From Paenibacillus sp. FSL H3-0469 (lineage in GTDB: Bacteria > Bacillota > Bacilli > Paenibacillales > Paenibacillaceae), in contig NZ_CP150302.1 of NCBI RefSeq assembly GCF_038051945.1, positions 558,001 to 622,000 of the forward strand: a stretch of DNA of 64,000 nucleotides, written 5' to 3'. The number at the start of each line of letters is the position of its first letter. Position 1 is the stretch's first letter. A program made the position numbers and the translations under genes. The notes below the pieces were generated by a model, which was not told the DNA's origin, made no database searches, and worked only from the letters and a program-made list of their open reading frames with translations. Below, piece after piece: positions 1-11,499 of this stretch.

Positions 1-47
1 CCCCTGGTTTCTAAATTGACTTTAGAATAATAGGAGGAATGAAGTAC

Positions 48-3000
48 ATGGGTAGAAAAAAGAGGTCTGTTCAGAAATCATTGCTCGCATTCTTATTATC
101 CTGTCTGCTGGTCCTACCGCTTGCTCTCCCGCCCGCACCGGCACATGCAGCATCTACCGGAAATCTTCCCGCCCGTCAGGCAGAATATCTGGACCGTGGC
201 TTGGTGGCGGTGCTGACCGATGGCGGCGTCTTTGTGAGCTGGAGGTACTTGAATACGGATTCAAATGAAATCGCTTACAATGTTTATAAGAACGGGATGA
301 AGGTGAACCCGGCGCCTATTGTAAACTCCACTAATTACGTAGACACGACGGGGGCGGACAGCTCGCAATATCAGATTTCTACAATTGTTGCCGGGAAGGA
401 GGAAATGCAGCCGGAGCGGGCAGCAGTGTGGCATAACGCCTATCTGCCGATTCCGCTGGATAAGCCTGCCGATGGCCGGACCAAAGACGGGGGGACGTAT
501 TCCTATTATGCCGGAGATGCCTCTGTTGGGGATCTGGACGGGGACGGAGAATATGAGATCGTGTTCTTGTGGAGTCCCAGCAATTCGAAGGATAATTCAC
601 AAGCTGGCTATACCGGGAACGTCTACATCGATGCTGTCAAAATGGACGGCACCAAGCTCTGGCGGATTGACCTTGGCGTGAACATCCGGGCCGGGGCGCA
701 CTATTCGCAGCTGATGGTGTATGACCTGGACGGCAACGGCAAAGCCGAGGTAGTGGTCAAAACGGCAGACGGTACCAAGGACGGACAAGGTACTGTCATT
801 GGAGACGGCACCAAGGATTACCGCAACGACGGAGGTTATATCCTCAGCGGGCCGGAATATCTGACGCTGTTCGACGGCCAGACGGGTGCTGCTGTATCCA
901 CCGTGGACTATGATCCGCCAAGAGGCAATGTAAGCGCATGGGGAGACGGATATGGCAACCGTGTCGACCGTTTCCTGGCCGGAATTGCTTATTTGGACGG
1001 TGTGAAGCCAAGCGTTGTGATGGCCCGTGGCTATTATACAAGAACAACGCTTACCGCATACGACTACACGAACGGCGCGTTGGTGAAGCGCTGGAACTTC
1101 GACACGAACGAAGCTGGCACACAATATGAAGCACAAGGCAATCACAACCTTAGTGTGCTGGATGCAGACGGGGATGGCAGAGATGAGATCATGTACGGTG
1201 CGCTGGCAATAGATGATGACGGCACACTGCTCTACAGCACCGGGCTTGGTCACGGAGATGCGATGCATGCCGGGAAGCTCGATCCGAACCGGGAGGGGTA
1301 TCAGGTCTTCAGTGTGCATGAGCATAAGGATGCTGCCTACGGGCTGGAGATGCGCGATGCGGCAACAGGCGAGATCCTCTGGGGCCAATTCACCGGACAA
1401 GATACCGGGCGGGGAATGTCCGCAGATATCGATCCGGAGCATCCCGGCTACGAGTCCTGGGCGTCCACGATTGTGAATGGGCAGATGGACCCGTTATCCC
1501 GCGGCTATGCGGCAGACGGTGAAGTGATCTATGAACAGAATGAAGTCCCGCGAAGCGCGAATTTTGCGATCTGGTGGGATGGGGATCTTCAGCGGGAGCT
1601 GTTCGACCACGACTGGAATAACACTACGGCACAAGGCATTCCGCTCATTTACAAATGGGATTACCAGAATAAGCAGCTGAAGGAGATTCTCCGGGCGGCC
1701 GGCACACTGACCAATAATCACACCAAAGGCAACCCGGCACTTCAGGCGGACCTCCTGGGCGATTGGCGAGAGGAGCTGCTGCTGCGCAGTGAAGACAGCA
1801 CGGAGTACAGACTCTATACCACTACGATTCCTACAACCTACAGAATTCCAACACTCATGCAAGATCCGGTATACCGGCTGGGGATTGCCTGGCAGAATGT
1901 AGCATACAACCAGCCGCCGCATACAGGCTTCTATCTGGGCACGGAGGCCACCGCTTTTCCAAAAGCAAATCTAACACTGGCCGGAGCGCCGCAACCGCTG
2001 GAGCAGCTATACCACTTCGGGTTCGGTACGGAGCCGCCAGCCGGAACAACTTCTGTGCAGGCTACGCCTTACACGGAGGGAACGGGATATGGTTTCGAGA
2101 GCATCAGCGGAATCACCTTGGGCGCGAGCCACGCTTCCCTGCCGGAGAACACCAAGTTTGCGGTGGACCTGCCGAATGCCAATTACAAGGTGACGCTCAA
2201 GCTGGGCAGCGGAGACAGAGACTCGAACGTAGGGGTCAAATCTGAATTTGTGCAAAAGCTGGCACTCACTGGGGTCCCTGCCGGAACACCATTGCTCTAT
2301 TCCTATGACATTGCGGTGGTTGATGGGCAGTTAGAGTTTATTTTCTCCGGCACGGCGGCCGATGTGCAGGAGATTAAGATTGAGAAATACCCGCAGAAGA
2401 CGCCGGGAACCGGAACAACACTCTATATGGCCGGGGATTCGACGATGCAGTCCTACAGCGGGATGCAGGCTCCGCAGGAAGGCTGGGGCCAGCAATTCGG
2501 CAACTATTTCAGCAGCGGAGTCACGATCCGGAATGATGCCATTGGCGGCAGAAGCAGCAAGTCATTCATGGTGGACGGCCGTCTGGATAGTATTCTGCAG
2601 CAGATCAAGCCGGGCGATTATTTCTTCATCTCCTTCGGCCATAACGATGCAAGTGCAGGTATCCCTGACCGTTATGCCTCTCCGGCAGATTATGCAGCGT
2701 ACTTGACCCGATACGTGAGCGGAGCCAAGCAGCGGGGGGCCACTCCGGTTCTGTTAACGCCGGTAGGACGCAGGGACTTCAATACGATCACTCAGGAATT
2801 CAACGTAAGCTTCCCTGAATATGTGAAGGCGGCGCAGGAAACGGCGGCCGCACTGAATGTTCCGCTAATCGATCTGAGCCAGCTCAGCATTGCGGAGTAT
2901 AACCGTGTCGGCCTGGCGGCTACGGAGAAGCTTTTCCTATATGCTAATCCAGGGGAGTATCCGAAGTACCCGAACGGAGTGAGCGATAATACCCATTTCA

Positions 3001-5687
3001 GCACCTACGGCGCGCAGGTTATTGCCGGTCTGGTGGCGGGCGCAGTGAAGGACATGGACCTAAGTATATCCCCGTTCGTGATTGATCCCGGTATTACCGA
3101 GCCTGAGCCAGAGCCGGAGGTGCAGCAATATGCGGAGGACTTCGAGGGTGACCCAGCCGCAGCAAAGTATTCGATGGTGAATGCTACGGGCACTGCCGGA
3201 ACGATGGCGGGCACGGTTACCGAAGAGAACGGGAACAAGGTATTGTCTGTGACGGGCTCCGGCTCCGGCAACCGCGCCAAGGTGTTCCGCTTATTCGATG
3301 CGGTGAACGGCGATATTGTGAATGTTGATTTCAACTGGCATTCCGGCAATGTCGGCGCTGCCCCGTCAGAGGGGCATCTGAGTCTGCAGGATGCGAGTGA
3401 GAATATTATTTTCACCCTGTTCACCAAGACCGGAGCGGCAAGCCCGAATACGAACATTCATTATTTTACTGGTCCATATACGCCTGACTACGGTACCGGC
3501 ACCACTGCCATTCCAGGGGGCGGAACCGCGACGAATATACCGAAGAATCAGTGGGTGAATGTCAAGCTGAAGATTGATTTTGCCGGAAAAACCCTTGATC
3601 TCACCTTAACAAGTCTCGCTAACCCAAGTGTCACCCAGACGATCCGGGATATACCGCTGAGTCCTGGCGTCTATGCCAATAACGTTAGGGGCTTGCGGTT
3701 CCTGGGTACGCGAAAAGGAGGAGGTGGCACGCTGAATTGGACCACCCAGATCGACAATGTAACAATTGAAGGTACAAAGCTGCCGGTGGCAGCAGGCGAT
3801 ATGGCGGCGTTGATTGCGCTGCATCAGGAAGTGAAGGCTATCGACCTGGCATCCTACACGGAAGCCTCTGTAGCTGTGGTGCATAGAGCCTTGAGCGCTG
3901 CCGAAGCGCTGATCGGAACAACAGCCTCGCAGGCGCAGATCAACCATACGGTGAATATGCTGACCGTTGCACGCGATTCACTGACCAGCGAGGTTGCTGG
4001 GGATGTTAGTACGTATTCCTTTGATTTTGGCTCCGGCAGTGCAGCAGACGGCTATACGAAGGTGGATGCCAAACGGGCCTACGTGGAAGGGAACGGCTAC
4101 GGGTTCGCCGACACCGCGCTGGTACAGGACGAGAACCGGGGAACCGGCAATCCGCTAACCGAGGACTTTACCCGTGTGAACGGCACTTCGTTTCTGGTGG
4201 AGATGAAGCCGGCGAATTACCGGGTGACGATGACCATTGGGGATGCGCAAGAAGTAACCCAGACCGGTGTTACGGTGGAACAGATGAACAAACTGCCAGC
4301 CACCACCATCCCCTCCGGCCAATTCAAGGAAGTGACCTATGATGTCGCCCTGATTGATGGCGTATTTGACTTCAGCTTCTCCGGAAGTACGCCGAAGATC
4401 AACGCGCTGAAGATCGAGCGACTGCCGGAGCAGGGGGCGGCAGATAAGCCAACGCTCTATCTGGCAAGCGATTCCACCGTGGCCAATTATGCGGAGAGCT
4501 ACCGTCCGCAGGCGGGGTGGGGCGAGACACTGGGCCGTTATTTTGACACCGACAAGATCACCATTGATAACCGGGCAGTCGGCGGACTAAGCAGCAAAAC
4601 CTTTCTGAACGGCGGATATCTAAACGATATTCTGCTAGGCATTCATGAAGGGGATTATCTGTTCATGCAGTGGTCACATAATGACTCCACGCCTTCCCGG
4701 CCGGAACGTTATCTTACCCCGGAGCAATTCAAGGTGTACTTGAAGGATTATATTAACGGCGCTGTGCAGAGAGGTGCGATTCCAGTACTGGTTACCCCAG
4801 TGAACCGGAGGGATTTCAGCGGAGAAGTGCTGAACAAGAGCTTCCCGGCATATGTGCAGGCGATGAAGGAAACGGCGCAGGAGACGGGGACGCTGCTGGT
4901 GGACCTGAATCAGGCCAGCTGGGCGTATTTTCAGGAGCTGGGTACAGAGGGCACTAAGTCCATCTTCATGTGGACGGGAAGCACGGAGGACAACACCCAT
5001 CTGCAGATGAACGGTGCGATTAAGGTCTCGGAGCTGGTAGCGGGGCTGGTGAAGGAGCTGAACATTCCGTTGTCGTCATGGGTCACCTTGGGCATACCGC
5101 TGGCGGACGGCGCTCCGGGCCAGCCGGTGTTGTCCGATAATAACGGGCATGATACAGGGCTGCGGGACGGCGATTACGCAATTACGATGAATATATGGTG
5201 GGGGAATAATGGTACCCGCTTCAAGCTCTTCGAGAACGGCGAAATGATTGAAGAAGGCGCTCTGACAGACCAGTCACCATCCGCCCAGTCGGTGCAGATT
5301 GATATTATCGGCAGATCGAATGGAACATACGTTTATACGCTGGAACTGAGCAATGGGTATGGAGCGGTGACCAGCGAACCTTTGACAGTAACAGTCGCTG
5401 ATGCTGCCCCGGGGCAGGCGGAGTTATCCAACGATAACTGGGACGAAGACGGCAGCTATGCGGTTACGATGAATATGTGGTGGGGTACGAATGCGATGGA
5501 ATACCGGCTCTACGAGAATGGCGAATTAGTCGATACCCAGACTCTGCAGGCGCATACCCCGGATGCCCAGTCCACAGTCACTGCCATCTCCGGCAAAGCT
5601 CCCGGAACCTATGAATATGAAGCCGTCCTGCTCAACGCGGCAGGCGAGTCCAGATCCGCGAAGATGACGGTAACGGTGAACAAGTGA
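48..5687 (+). CDS. Secreted multidomain rhamnogalacturonan lyase (PL11) with two acetylesterase (CE12, GDSL) domains
   Basis: Extracellular pectin enzyme of 1879 aa that should cut the rhamnogalacturonan I backbone and remove its acetyl groups. A signal peptide (basic MGRKKR, hydrophobic core, AHA-A cleavage region) is followed by a PL11 lyase domain (about 36-655), a beta-sandwich (660-790), a first GDSL/CE12 esterase (790-1010; GDST with S798, DNTH with D980/H983), a LamG-like domain (1030-1242), a FIVAR-like helical segment (about 1248-1312), a second beta-sandwich (1322-1460), a second CE12 esterase (1470-1675; SDST S1476, D1648/H1651) and two C-terminal Ig-like repeats of about 95 aa that share a WWG motif (from 1689 and 1786). 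The start at 48 is preferred: AGGAGG lies 10 nt upstream, while the ATG at 39 touches it. Family roles are established (YesW/YesX lyases, YesT-type esterases); the fusion of all three activities is read from the sequence. Its promoter lies outside the window. Confidence 0.9.
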   Translation: MGRKKRSVQKSLLAFLLSCLLVLPLALPPAPAHAASTGNLPARQAEYLDRGLVAVLTDGGVFVSWRYLNTDSNEIAYNVYKNGMKVNPAPIVNSTNYVDTTGADSSQYQISTIVAGKEEMQPERAAVWHNAYLPIPLDKPADGRTKDGGTYSYYAGDASVGDLDGDGEYEIVFLWSPSNSKDNSQAGYTGNVYIDAVKMDGTKLWRIDLGVNIRAGAHYSQLMVYDLDGNGKAEVVVKTADGTKDGQGTVIGDGTKDYRNDGGYILSGPEYLTLFDGQTGAAVSTVDYDPPRGNVSAWGDGYGNRVDRFLAGIAYLDGVKPSVVMARGYYTRTTLTAYDYTNGALVKRWNFDTNEAGTQYEAQGNHNLSVLDADGDGRDEIMYGALAIDDDGTLLYSTGLGHGDAMHAGKLDPNREGYQVFSVHEHKDAAYGLEMRDAATGEILWGQFTGQDTGRGMSADIDPEHPGYESWASTIVNGQMDPLSRGYAADGEVIYEQNEVPRSANFAIWWDGDLQRELFDHDWNNTTAQGIPLIYKWDYQNKQLKEILRAAGTLTNNHTKGNPALQADLLGDWREELLLRSEDSTEYRLYTTTIPTTYRIPTLMQDPVYRLGIAWQNVAYNQPPHTGFYLGTEATAFPKANLTLAGAPQPLEQLYHFGFGTEPPAGTTSVQATPYTEGTGYGFESISGITLGASHASLPENTKFAVDLPNANYKVTLKLGSGDRDSNVGVKSEFVQKLALTGVPAGTPLLYSYDIAVVDGQLEFIFSGTAADVQEIKIEKYPQKTPGTGTTLYMAGDSTMQSYSGMQAPQEGWGQQFGNYFSSGVTIRNDAIGGRSSKSFMVDGRLDSILQQIKPGDYFFISFGHNDASAGIPDRYASPADYAAYLTRYVSGAKQRGATPVLLTPVGRRDFNTITQEFNVSFPEYVKAAQETAAALNVPLIDLSQLSIAEYNRVGLAATEKLFLYANPGEYPKYPNGVSDNTHFSTYGAQVIAGLVAGAVKDMDLSISPFVIDPGITEPEPEPEVQQYAEDFEGDPAAAKYSMVNATGTAGTMAGTVTEENGNKVLSVTGSGSGNRAKVFRLFDAVNGDIVNVDFNWHSGNVGAAPSEGHLSLQDASENIIFTLFTKTGAASPNTNIHYFTGPYTPDYGTGTTAIPGGGTATNIPKNQWVNVKLKIDFAGKTLDLTLTSLANPSVTQTIRDIPLSPGVYANNVRGLRFLGTRKGGGGTLNWTTQIDNVTIEGTKLPVAAGDMAALIALHQEVKAIDLASYTEASVAVVHRALSAAEALIGTTASQAQINHTVNMLTVARDSLTSEVAGDVSTYSFDFGSGSAADGYTKVDAKRAYVEGNGYGFADTALVQDENRGTGNPLTEDFTRVNGTSFLVEMKPANYRVTMTIGDAQEVTQTGVTVEQMNKLPATTIPSGQFKEVTYDVALIDGVFDFSFSGSTPKINALKIERLPEQGAADKPTLYLASDSTVANYAESYRPQAGWGETLGRYFDTDKITIDNRAVGGLSSKTFLNGGYLNDILLGIHEGDYLFMQWSHNDSTPSRPERYLTPEQFKVYLKDYINGAVQRGAIPVLVTPVNRRDFSGEVLNKSFPAYVQAMKETAQETGTLLVDLNQASWAYFQELGTEGTKSIFMWTGSTEDNTHLQMNGAIKVSELVAGLVKELNIPLSSWVTLGIPLADGAPGQPVLSDNNGHDTGLRDGDYAITMNIWWGNNGTRFKLFENGEMIEEGALTDQSPSAQSVQIDIIGRSNGTYVYTLELSNGYGAVTSEPLTVTVADAAPGQAELSNDNWDEDGSYAVTMNMWWGTNAMEYRLYENGELVDTQTLQAHTPDAQSTVTAISGKAPGTYEYEAVLLNAAGESRSAKMTVTVNK

Positions 5688-5739
5688 GCGGCTGGCTGAA
5701 GAGCGGAAGTTGTGCTTGATGGAGTGAAATATCTACTGG

Positions 5740-5764
5740 AAAAGCCCGGGAAACCGGGCTTTTT
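5740..5764 (+). terminator. Rho-independent terminator after the PL11/CE12 gene
   Basis: Perfect hairpin AAAAGCCCGG / CCGGGCTTTT with a short purine loop, ending in a T run, about 50 nt after the stop codon. Confidence 0.85.
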
Positions 5765-5822
5765 GGGCTTCAAGAGATACATTACATTCATAGCTTGGGA
5801 AGAATTTGGCTGGAGGCTAGCC

Positions 5823-6001
5823 ATGAAGTGTATTAATGCTCCTGAATTTACTGAATACGCGTCAATCGAACCAATGAAGTGCATTAATACCCTTGAATTG
5901 GGCAAAGGTAGGCGGCGAGTGTAAATGTAGTGTATTAGTACCTCTGAATCCAGTGAACGCAGGCCAGACAGGCAAATGTAGTGTATTTGTGCACCAGAAT
6001 C
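5823..6001. repeat. Tandem array of four 51-bp-period units, family R1 (first site)
   Basis: Four degenerate copies of a unit resembling AATGAAGTGTATTAATGC followed by CCTGAATT start near 5823, 5874, 5925 and 5975, so the period is 50-51 bp. About 27 bp of each unit is conserved; the rest varies. The same family recurs at 29116 in better preserved form. Short ORFs running through it are by-products. The rest of this 560-bp gap holds only a terminator and a cre-like site. Confidence 0.75.
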
Positions 6002-6177
6002 TATCTGCTACAGCCCTCAGTTACAGCAATCTTGCAATAGTACAGTAACATTCCTCTTGGCAGCGTGCTATTCTTGGGCCAGCAACACTGGAATCTAGCG
6101 TTCAGTAGCACCCAGTAACGATTATCCAGCACACTATTACCAGAAAAGTTGTTAAAAGGGGAGGGATAACAGATAAG

Positions 6178-6193
6178 TTGTATGCGTTTACAT
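6178..6193 (+). promoter_or_regulatory. cre-like site (CcpA operator candidate)
   Basis: TTGTATGCGTTTACAT matches the B. subtilis cre consensus WTGNNARCGNWWWCAW with one mismatch. It lies 55 bp upstream of the start of the BNR-type secreted protein, which suggests catabolite control of that gene. Confidence 0.5.
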
Positions 6194-6248
6194 CAGGATT
6201 AGTTTAGTCCGTTTATATTTAAAACGACTGATGAGGGAGGCTTAATAA

Positions 6249-7520
6249 ATGAAGCAAATCAAACATTGGATGCTTGCTCTGGCTATGACACTGCTGCTGA
6301 CGGTAGTGCCTGCGGGGACGGGGAACGCTTCAGCTGTGCTGGAAGAGGTGCCTTTTCCGATGGATTCCAGCAATCAGGCAGGGTGGTGGTCTCCTCTTGC
6401 CACTTATGGGCTTGGTTACGAGTATGCCTATATGGCCTATAACGCCCCGGGGGCCATTCCCGGTAAGCATACCGTAGCTATTGCAAGAAGAGACAACGAT
6501 GGGGTATGGAGCAAGCTTCCGCTCATGGATGGGACAACCCCGGCGGAATATGTGGACGATCTCGGGCATAACCAGCCTTCTATCGCGAGAGACGGGAGCG
6601 GCCGGTTCCACGTCTTTGCTTCCATGCACAGCAATCCCTGGCGCTACTACCGCTCAGATTCGGTGGGAGGGATTCCGCAGAATCACTCGGACGAGCTGCC
6701 AACAGGCATGACGGTAACCTATCCGGTAGTGACGACTGCTCCGAATGGAGATCTGTATTTGCTGGTGCGTGTTGACAAAGACCCGGCTGGCAAAAGAGAG
6801 GCTGTTCTGTTCCGCTGGAACAATGCCGACTCCGTATGGACTCAGGTCAAGACCATTGCGGCGCATCTGAACCGGTCTGTCTACCCGGATGATTTGGTTT
6901 TTGACGCAAACGGCGACCTGCATATCTTGTTCGAGTGGGCGTACTTCGCCGCCAGTCCGCTGCGCCACCAGTTGTCCTATATGAAGTACAGCCCGTCCAC
7001 AGGCGTATTCAGCAAAGCGGACGGAACTCCGGTTACAGCACCGGTCTCCCTGACTACGGCGGATATTGTGCAGCCGATGGCACCAAGCGAAGCCTATGTG
7101 CAGAGCGGCAGCGACCCCGGTGGCCCGGGTGTGCAGAGCGCCAAGATGACGCTTGACTCTGAAGGCCGGCCAGTGATTGCTTACCGTTACCGTGAGGAGG
7201 GCAGCACAAGCTTTGCTGTGAAGCAGGCCACTTACGGTGCAGGGGGCTGGAACCTCCAGACCGTCTATAACGCTGCTCCCACCAATGCGGCGATCGATGT
7301 GACCTGGACCGGGACAGCAGCCAGAATCTATTATGTCCGAAGCAGCGGAACCGATCGTGCGTTCATGGCAGTGAATACCGGCGGGGGCTGGACGGAGAGC
7401 TCGCTTGCACCGGGTATCCCGGTTGAACGGCTGGCGGTAGACCGCAGTCCGAAGGGGATTGACATCTTGTATCTGGTGGATGTAACGAATCTGAAGTTGT
7501 ACTATGGGCGAAATAACTAG
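6249..7520 (+). CDS. Secreted BNR-4 family beta-propeller protein (candidate polysaccharide lyase or glycosidase)
   Basis: 423-aa exported protein with a signal peptide (KQIKHWMLALAMTLLLTVV, cleavage near GNASA). The mature part has spaced Asp-box-like strands (ARDGSGRFHVFAS, FDANGDLHILFEW, LDSEGRPVIAYRY) and the HNQPSIARD motif typical of BNR_4 (PF15892) seven-bladed propellers. That family includes ulvan lyases PL24/PL25 and uncharacterised enzymes from plant and algal polysaccharide loci. SD GAGGGAGG sits 8 nt before the ATG. Its position after the rhamnogalacturonan lyase, with a cre-like site upstream, suggests action on pectin side chains or other acidic glycans. Activity cannot be assigned from sequence: the fold is fairly sure, the substrate is not. 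Confidence 0.7.
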   Translation: MKQIKHWMLALAMTLLLTVVPAGTGNASAVLEEVPFPMDSSNQAGWWSPLATYGLGYEYAYMAYNAPGAIPGKHTVAIARRDNDGVWSKLPLMDGTTPAEYVDDLGHNQPSIARDGSGRFHVFASMHSNPWRYYRSDSVGGIPQNHSDELPTGMTVTYPVVTTAPNGDLYLLVRVDKDPAGKREAVLFRWNNADSVWTQVKTIAAHLNRSVYPDDLVFDANGDLHILFEWAYFAASPLRHQLSYMKYSPSTGVFSKADGTPVTAPVSLTTADIVQPMAPSEAYVQSGSDPGGPGVQSAKMTLDSEGRPVIAYRYREEGSTSFAVKQATYGAGGWNLQTVYNAAPTNAAIDVTWTGTAARIYYVRSSGTDRAFMAVNTGGGWTESSLAPGIPVERLAVDRSPKGIDILYLVDVTNLKLYYGRNN

Positions 7521-7572
7521 GCGGGTGAGGCGAGTTCCATCACATAGCTATCTACCAAGTGGAAAAGGCATT

Positions 7573-7593
7573 GCCGTCCTTCTAAAGGACGGC
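7573..7593 (+). terminator. Hairpin after the BNR-4 gene
   Basis: GCCGTCCTT / AAGGACGGC stem with a tiny loop, followed by a weak T-rich tail (ACCGTTTTA). Candidate terminator about 50 nt after the stop. Confidence 0.55.
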
Positions 7594-7624
7594 ACCGTTT
7601 TAGAACGAGAAATAGAATTCAAAA

Positions 7625-7654
7625 AAAGAACCCGGGTGAGTGTCCGGGTTCTTT
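7625..7654. terminator. Bidirectional terminator upstream of rph
   Basis: Eleven-base-pair stem AAAGAACCCGG / CCGGGTTCTTT preceded by an A run. It could stop readthrough into rph. The remaining 180 bp before rph is AT-rich and probably carries the rph promoter. I looked for the rifamycin-associated inverted repeat known from actinomycetes and did not find it. Confidence 0.75.
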
Positions 7655-7749
7655 CATATTGCATCTATACATACACGATGATATAATCAACTGCGACTAT
7701 TTTTAATTTTTCGAGAACATAAAAAAGGCATCATATATTTATATCGTAA

Positions 7750-10458
<2,709 letters not shown>

Positions 10459-10503
10459 TGTTTCATTAAAGACTATTATTGCGGCAAGGGGGAGCACCGG
10501 AAC

Positions 10504-11277
10504 ATGATTATATCACTTGAAAATGTATCCTGGCGGCGTGAGCAGACAATGATTTTGCACGAGATGAATTGGCAGGTGGAGAAGGGACAGCACTGGTGTA
10601 TAGTCGGTCTGAACGGCTCAGGCAAGACGACCATGCTGAACGTCGTGAATGGCTATATCTGGCCAACCCAAGGTCAAGTAGAGGTGCTTGGCCACCGGTT
10701 CGGTGATGTAGACCTTAGGGAGCTGCGCAAGCGGATCGGCTGGGTCAGCACCTCATTGCAGCAGAAGCTGTACGGCCATCAGACGGTGATGAACATTATT
10801 CTGAGCGGCAAATTCGCCACGATCGGGCTGTACGACAAGACGGAAGAAGAGGATCTGAAGCAGGCAGAGGAGCTGTTGGAATTCCTGGATTGCTCGGCCC
10901 TGGCCACACGTACTTATGATACCTTATCACAGGGGCAGCGCCAAAAGATCCTTATCGCACGCGCGCTGATTGCTAATCCTGAGCTGCTTATTCTGGACGA
11001 GCCGTGCACGGGGCTGGATATTTTTGCACGGGAGCAGTTACTGCAGATGATCGAGAAGATCACTAAGCAGGAAGGCGGACCGACCTTACTATATGTGACT
11101 CATCATATTGAGGAGATTACGCTCTGCTTCACCCATACCCTGCTGGTTAAGAAGGGGGAAATCTATAAAGCCGATGAGACAGCAGAGTGCCTGAAGTCCG
11201 GGGTGCTCAGTGATTTCTTTGACACCCCGGTTGAGGTGCAGGAGCACCATAACCGCAAATGGCTGACATTGGGGTGA
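10504..11277 (+). CDS. Stand-alone ABC transporter ATP-binding protein (YlmA-like)
   Basis: 257-aa ATPase with Walker A GLNGSGKTT (near residue 37), signature LSQGQRQ, Walker B LLILDEPC and a switch-His region YVTHHIEE. The closest recognisable type is B. subtilis YlmA, related to ModF-like ATPases. There is no permease or binding protein next to it, so either it serves a membrane partner encoded elsewhere or it acts outside transport. SD AAGGGGGAG precedes the ATG. It probably shares a transcript with rph (43-bp gap, no hairpin). A link to rifamycin resistance would be inference from position only. Confidence 0.75.
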   Translation: MIISLENVSWRREQTMILHEMNWQVEKGQHWCIVGLNGSGKTTMLNVVNGYIWPTQGQVEVLGHRFGDVDLRELRKRIGWVSTSLQQKLYGHQTVMNIILSGKFATIGLYDKTEEEDLKQAEELLEFLDCSALATRTYDTLSQGQRQKILIARALIANPELLILDEPCTGLDIFAREQLLQMIEKITKQEGGPTLLYVTHHIEEITLCFTHTLLVKKGEIYKADETAECLKSGVLSDFFDTPVEVQEHHNRKWLTLG

Positions 11278-11306
11278 AAATACATTGCAGAGAAGGCATA
11301 ATCGTC

Positions 11307-11366
11307 TTTTTCAAGCGGGGATTGATCTTCAGAGGCGTTTAACTTAGCGTAACGGACTGAGGTGCT
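11307..11366. repeat. Copy of the TAACGGACTGAG intergenic repeat
   Basis: About 60 bp ending in GCGTAACGGACTGAGGTGCT closely matches 51787-51847, where the same motif belongs to a larger array. It occupies the centre of the 220-bp gap between the ABC ATPase and the repeat-protein gene. No gene is seen in the gap. Confidence 0.7.
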
Positions 11367-11499
11367 ATTTATTTATGGTATCATCGCACACGACAAATAG
11401 TGATTCTGTACCCGGGAGACACGCCGTGTCCATTCCATCAAGTCCGCAATATTGTGTAGGGTAGGACCATAAAAACCACAATATTAGGAGGAATGGCTT

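Noticed and set aside
597..1442. 281-codon antisense frame within the PL11 gene
   Set aside because: It is a shadow of a clear coding sequence with conserved lyase motifs on the plus strand. No start signal.
5712..5924. 70-codon frame after the PL11 gene
   Set aside because: It reads through the terminator hairpin and the R1 repeats.
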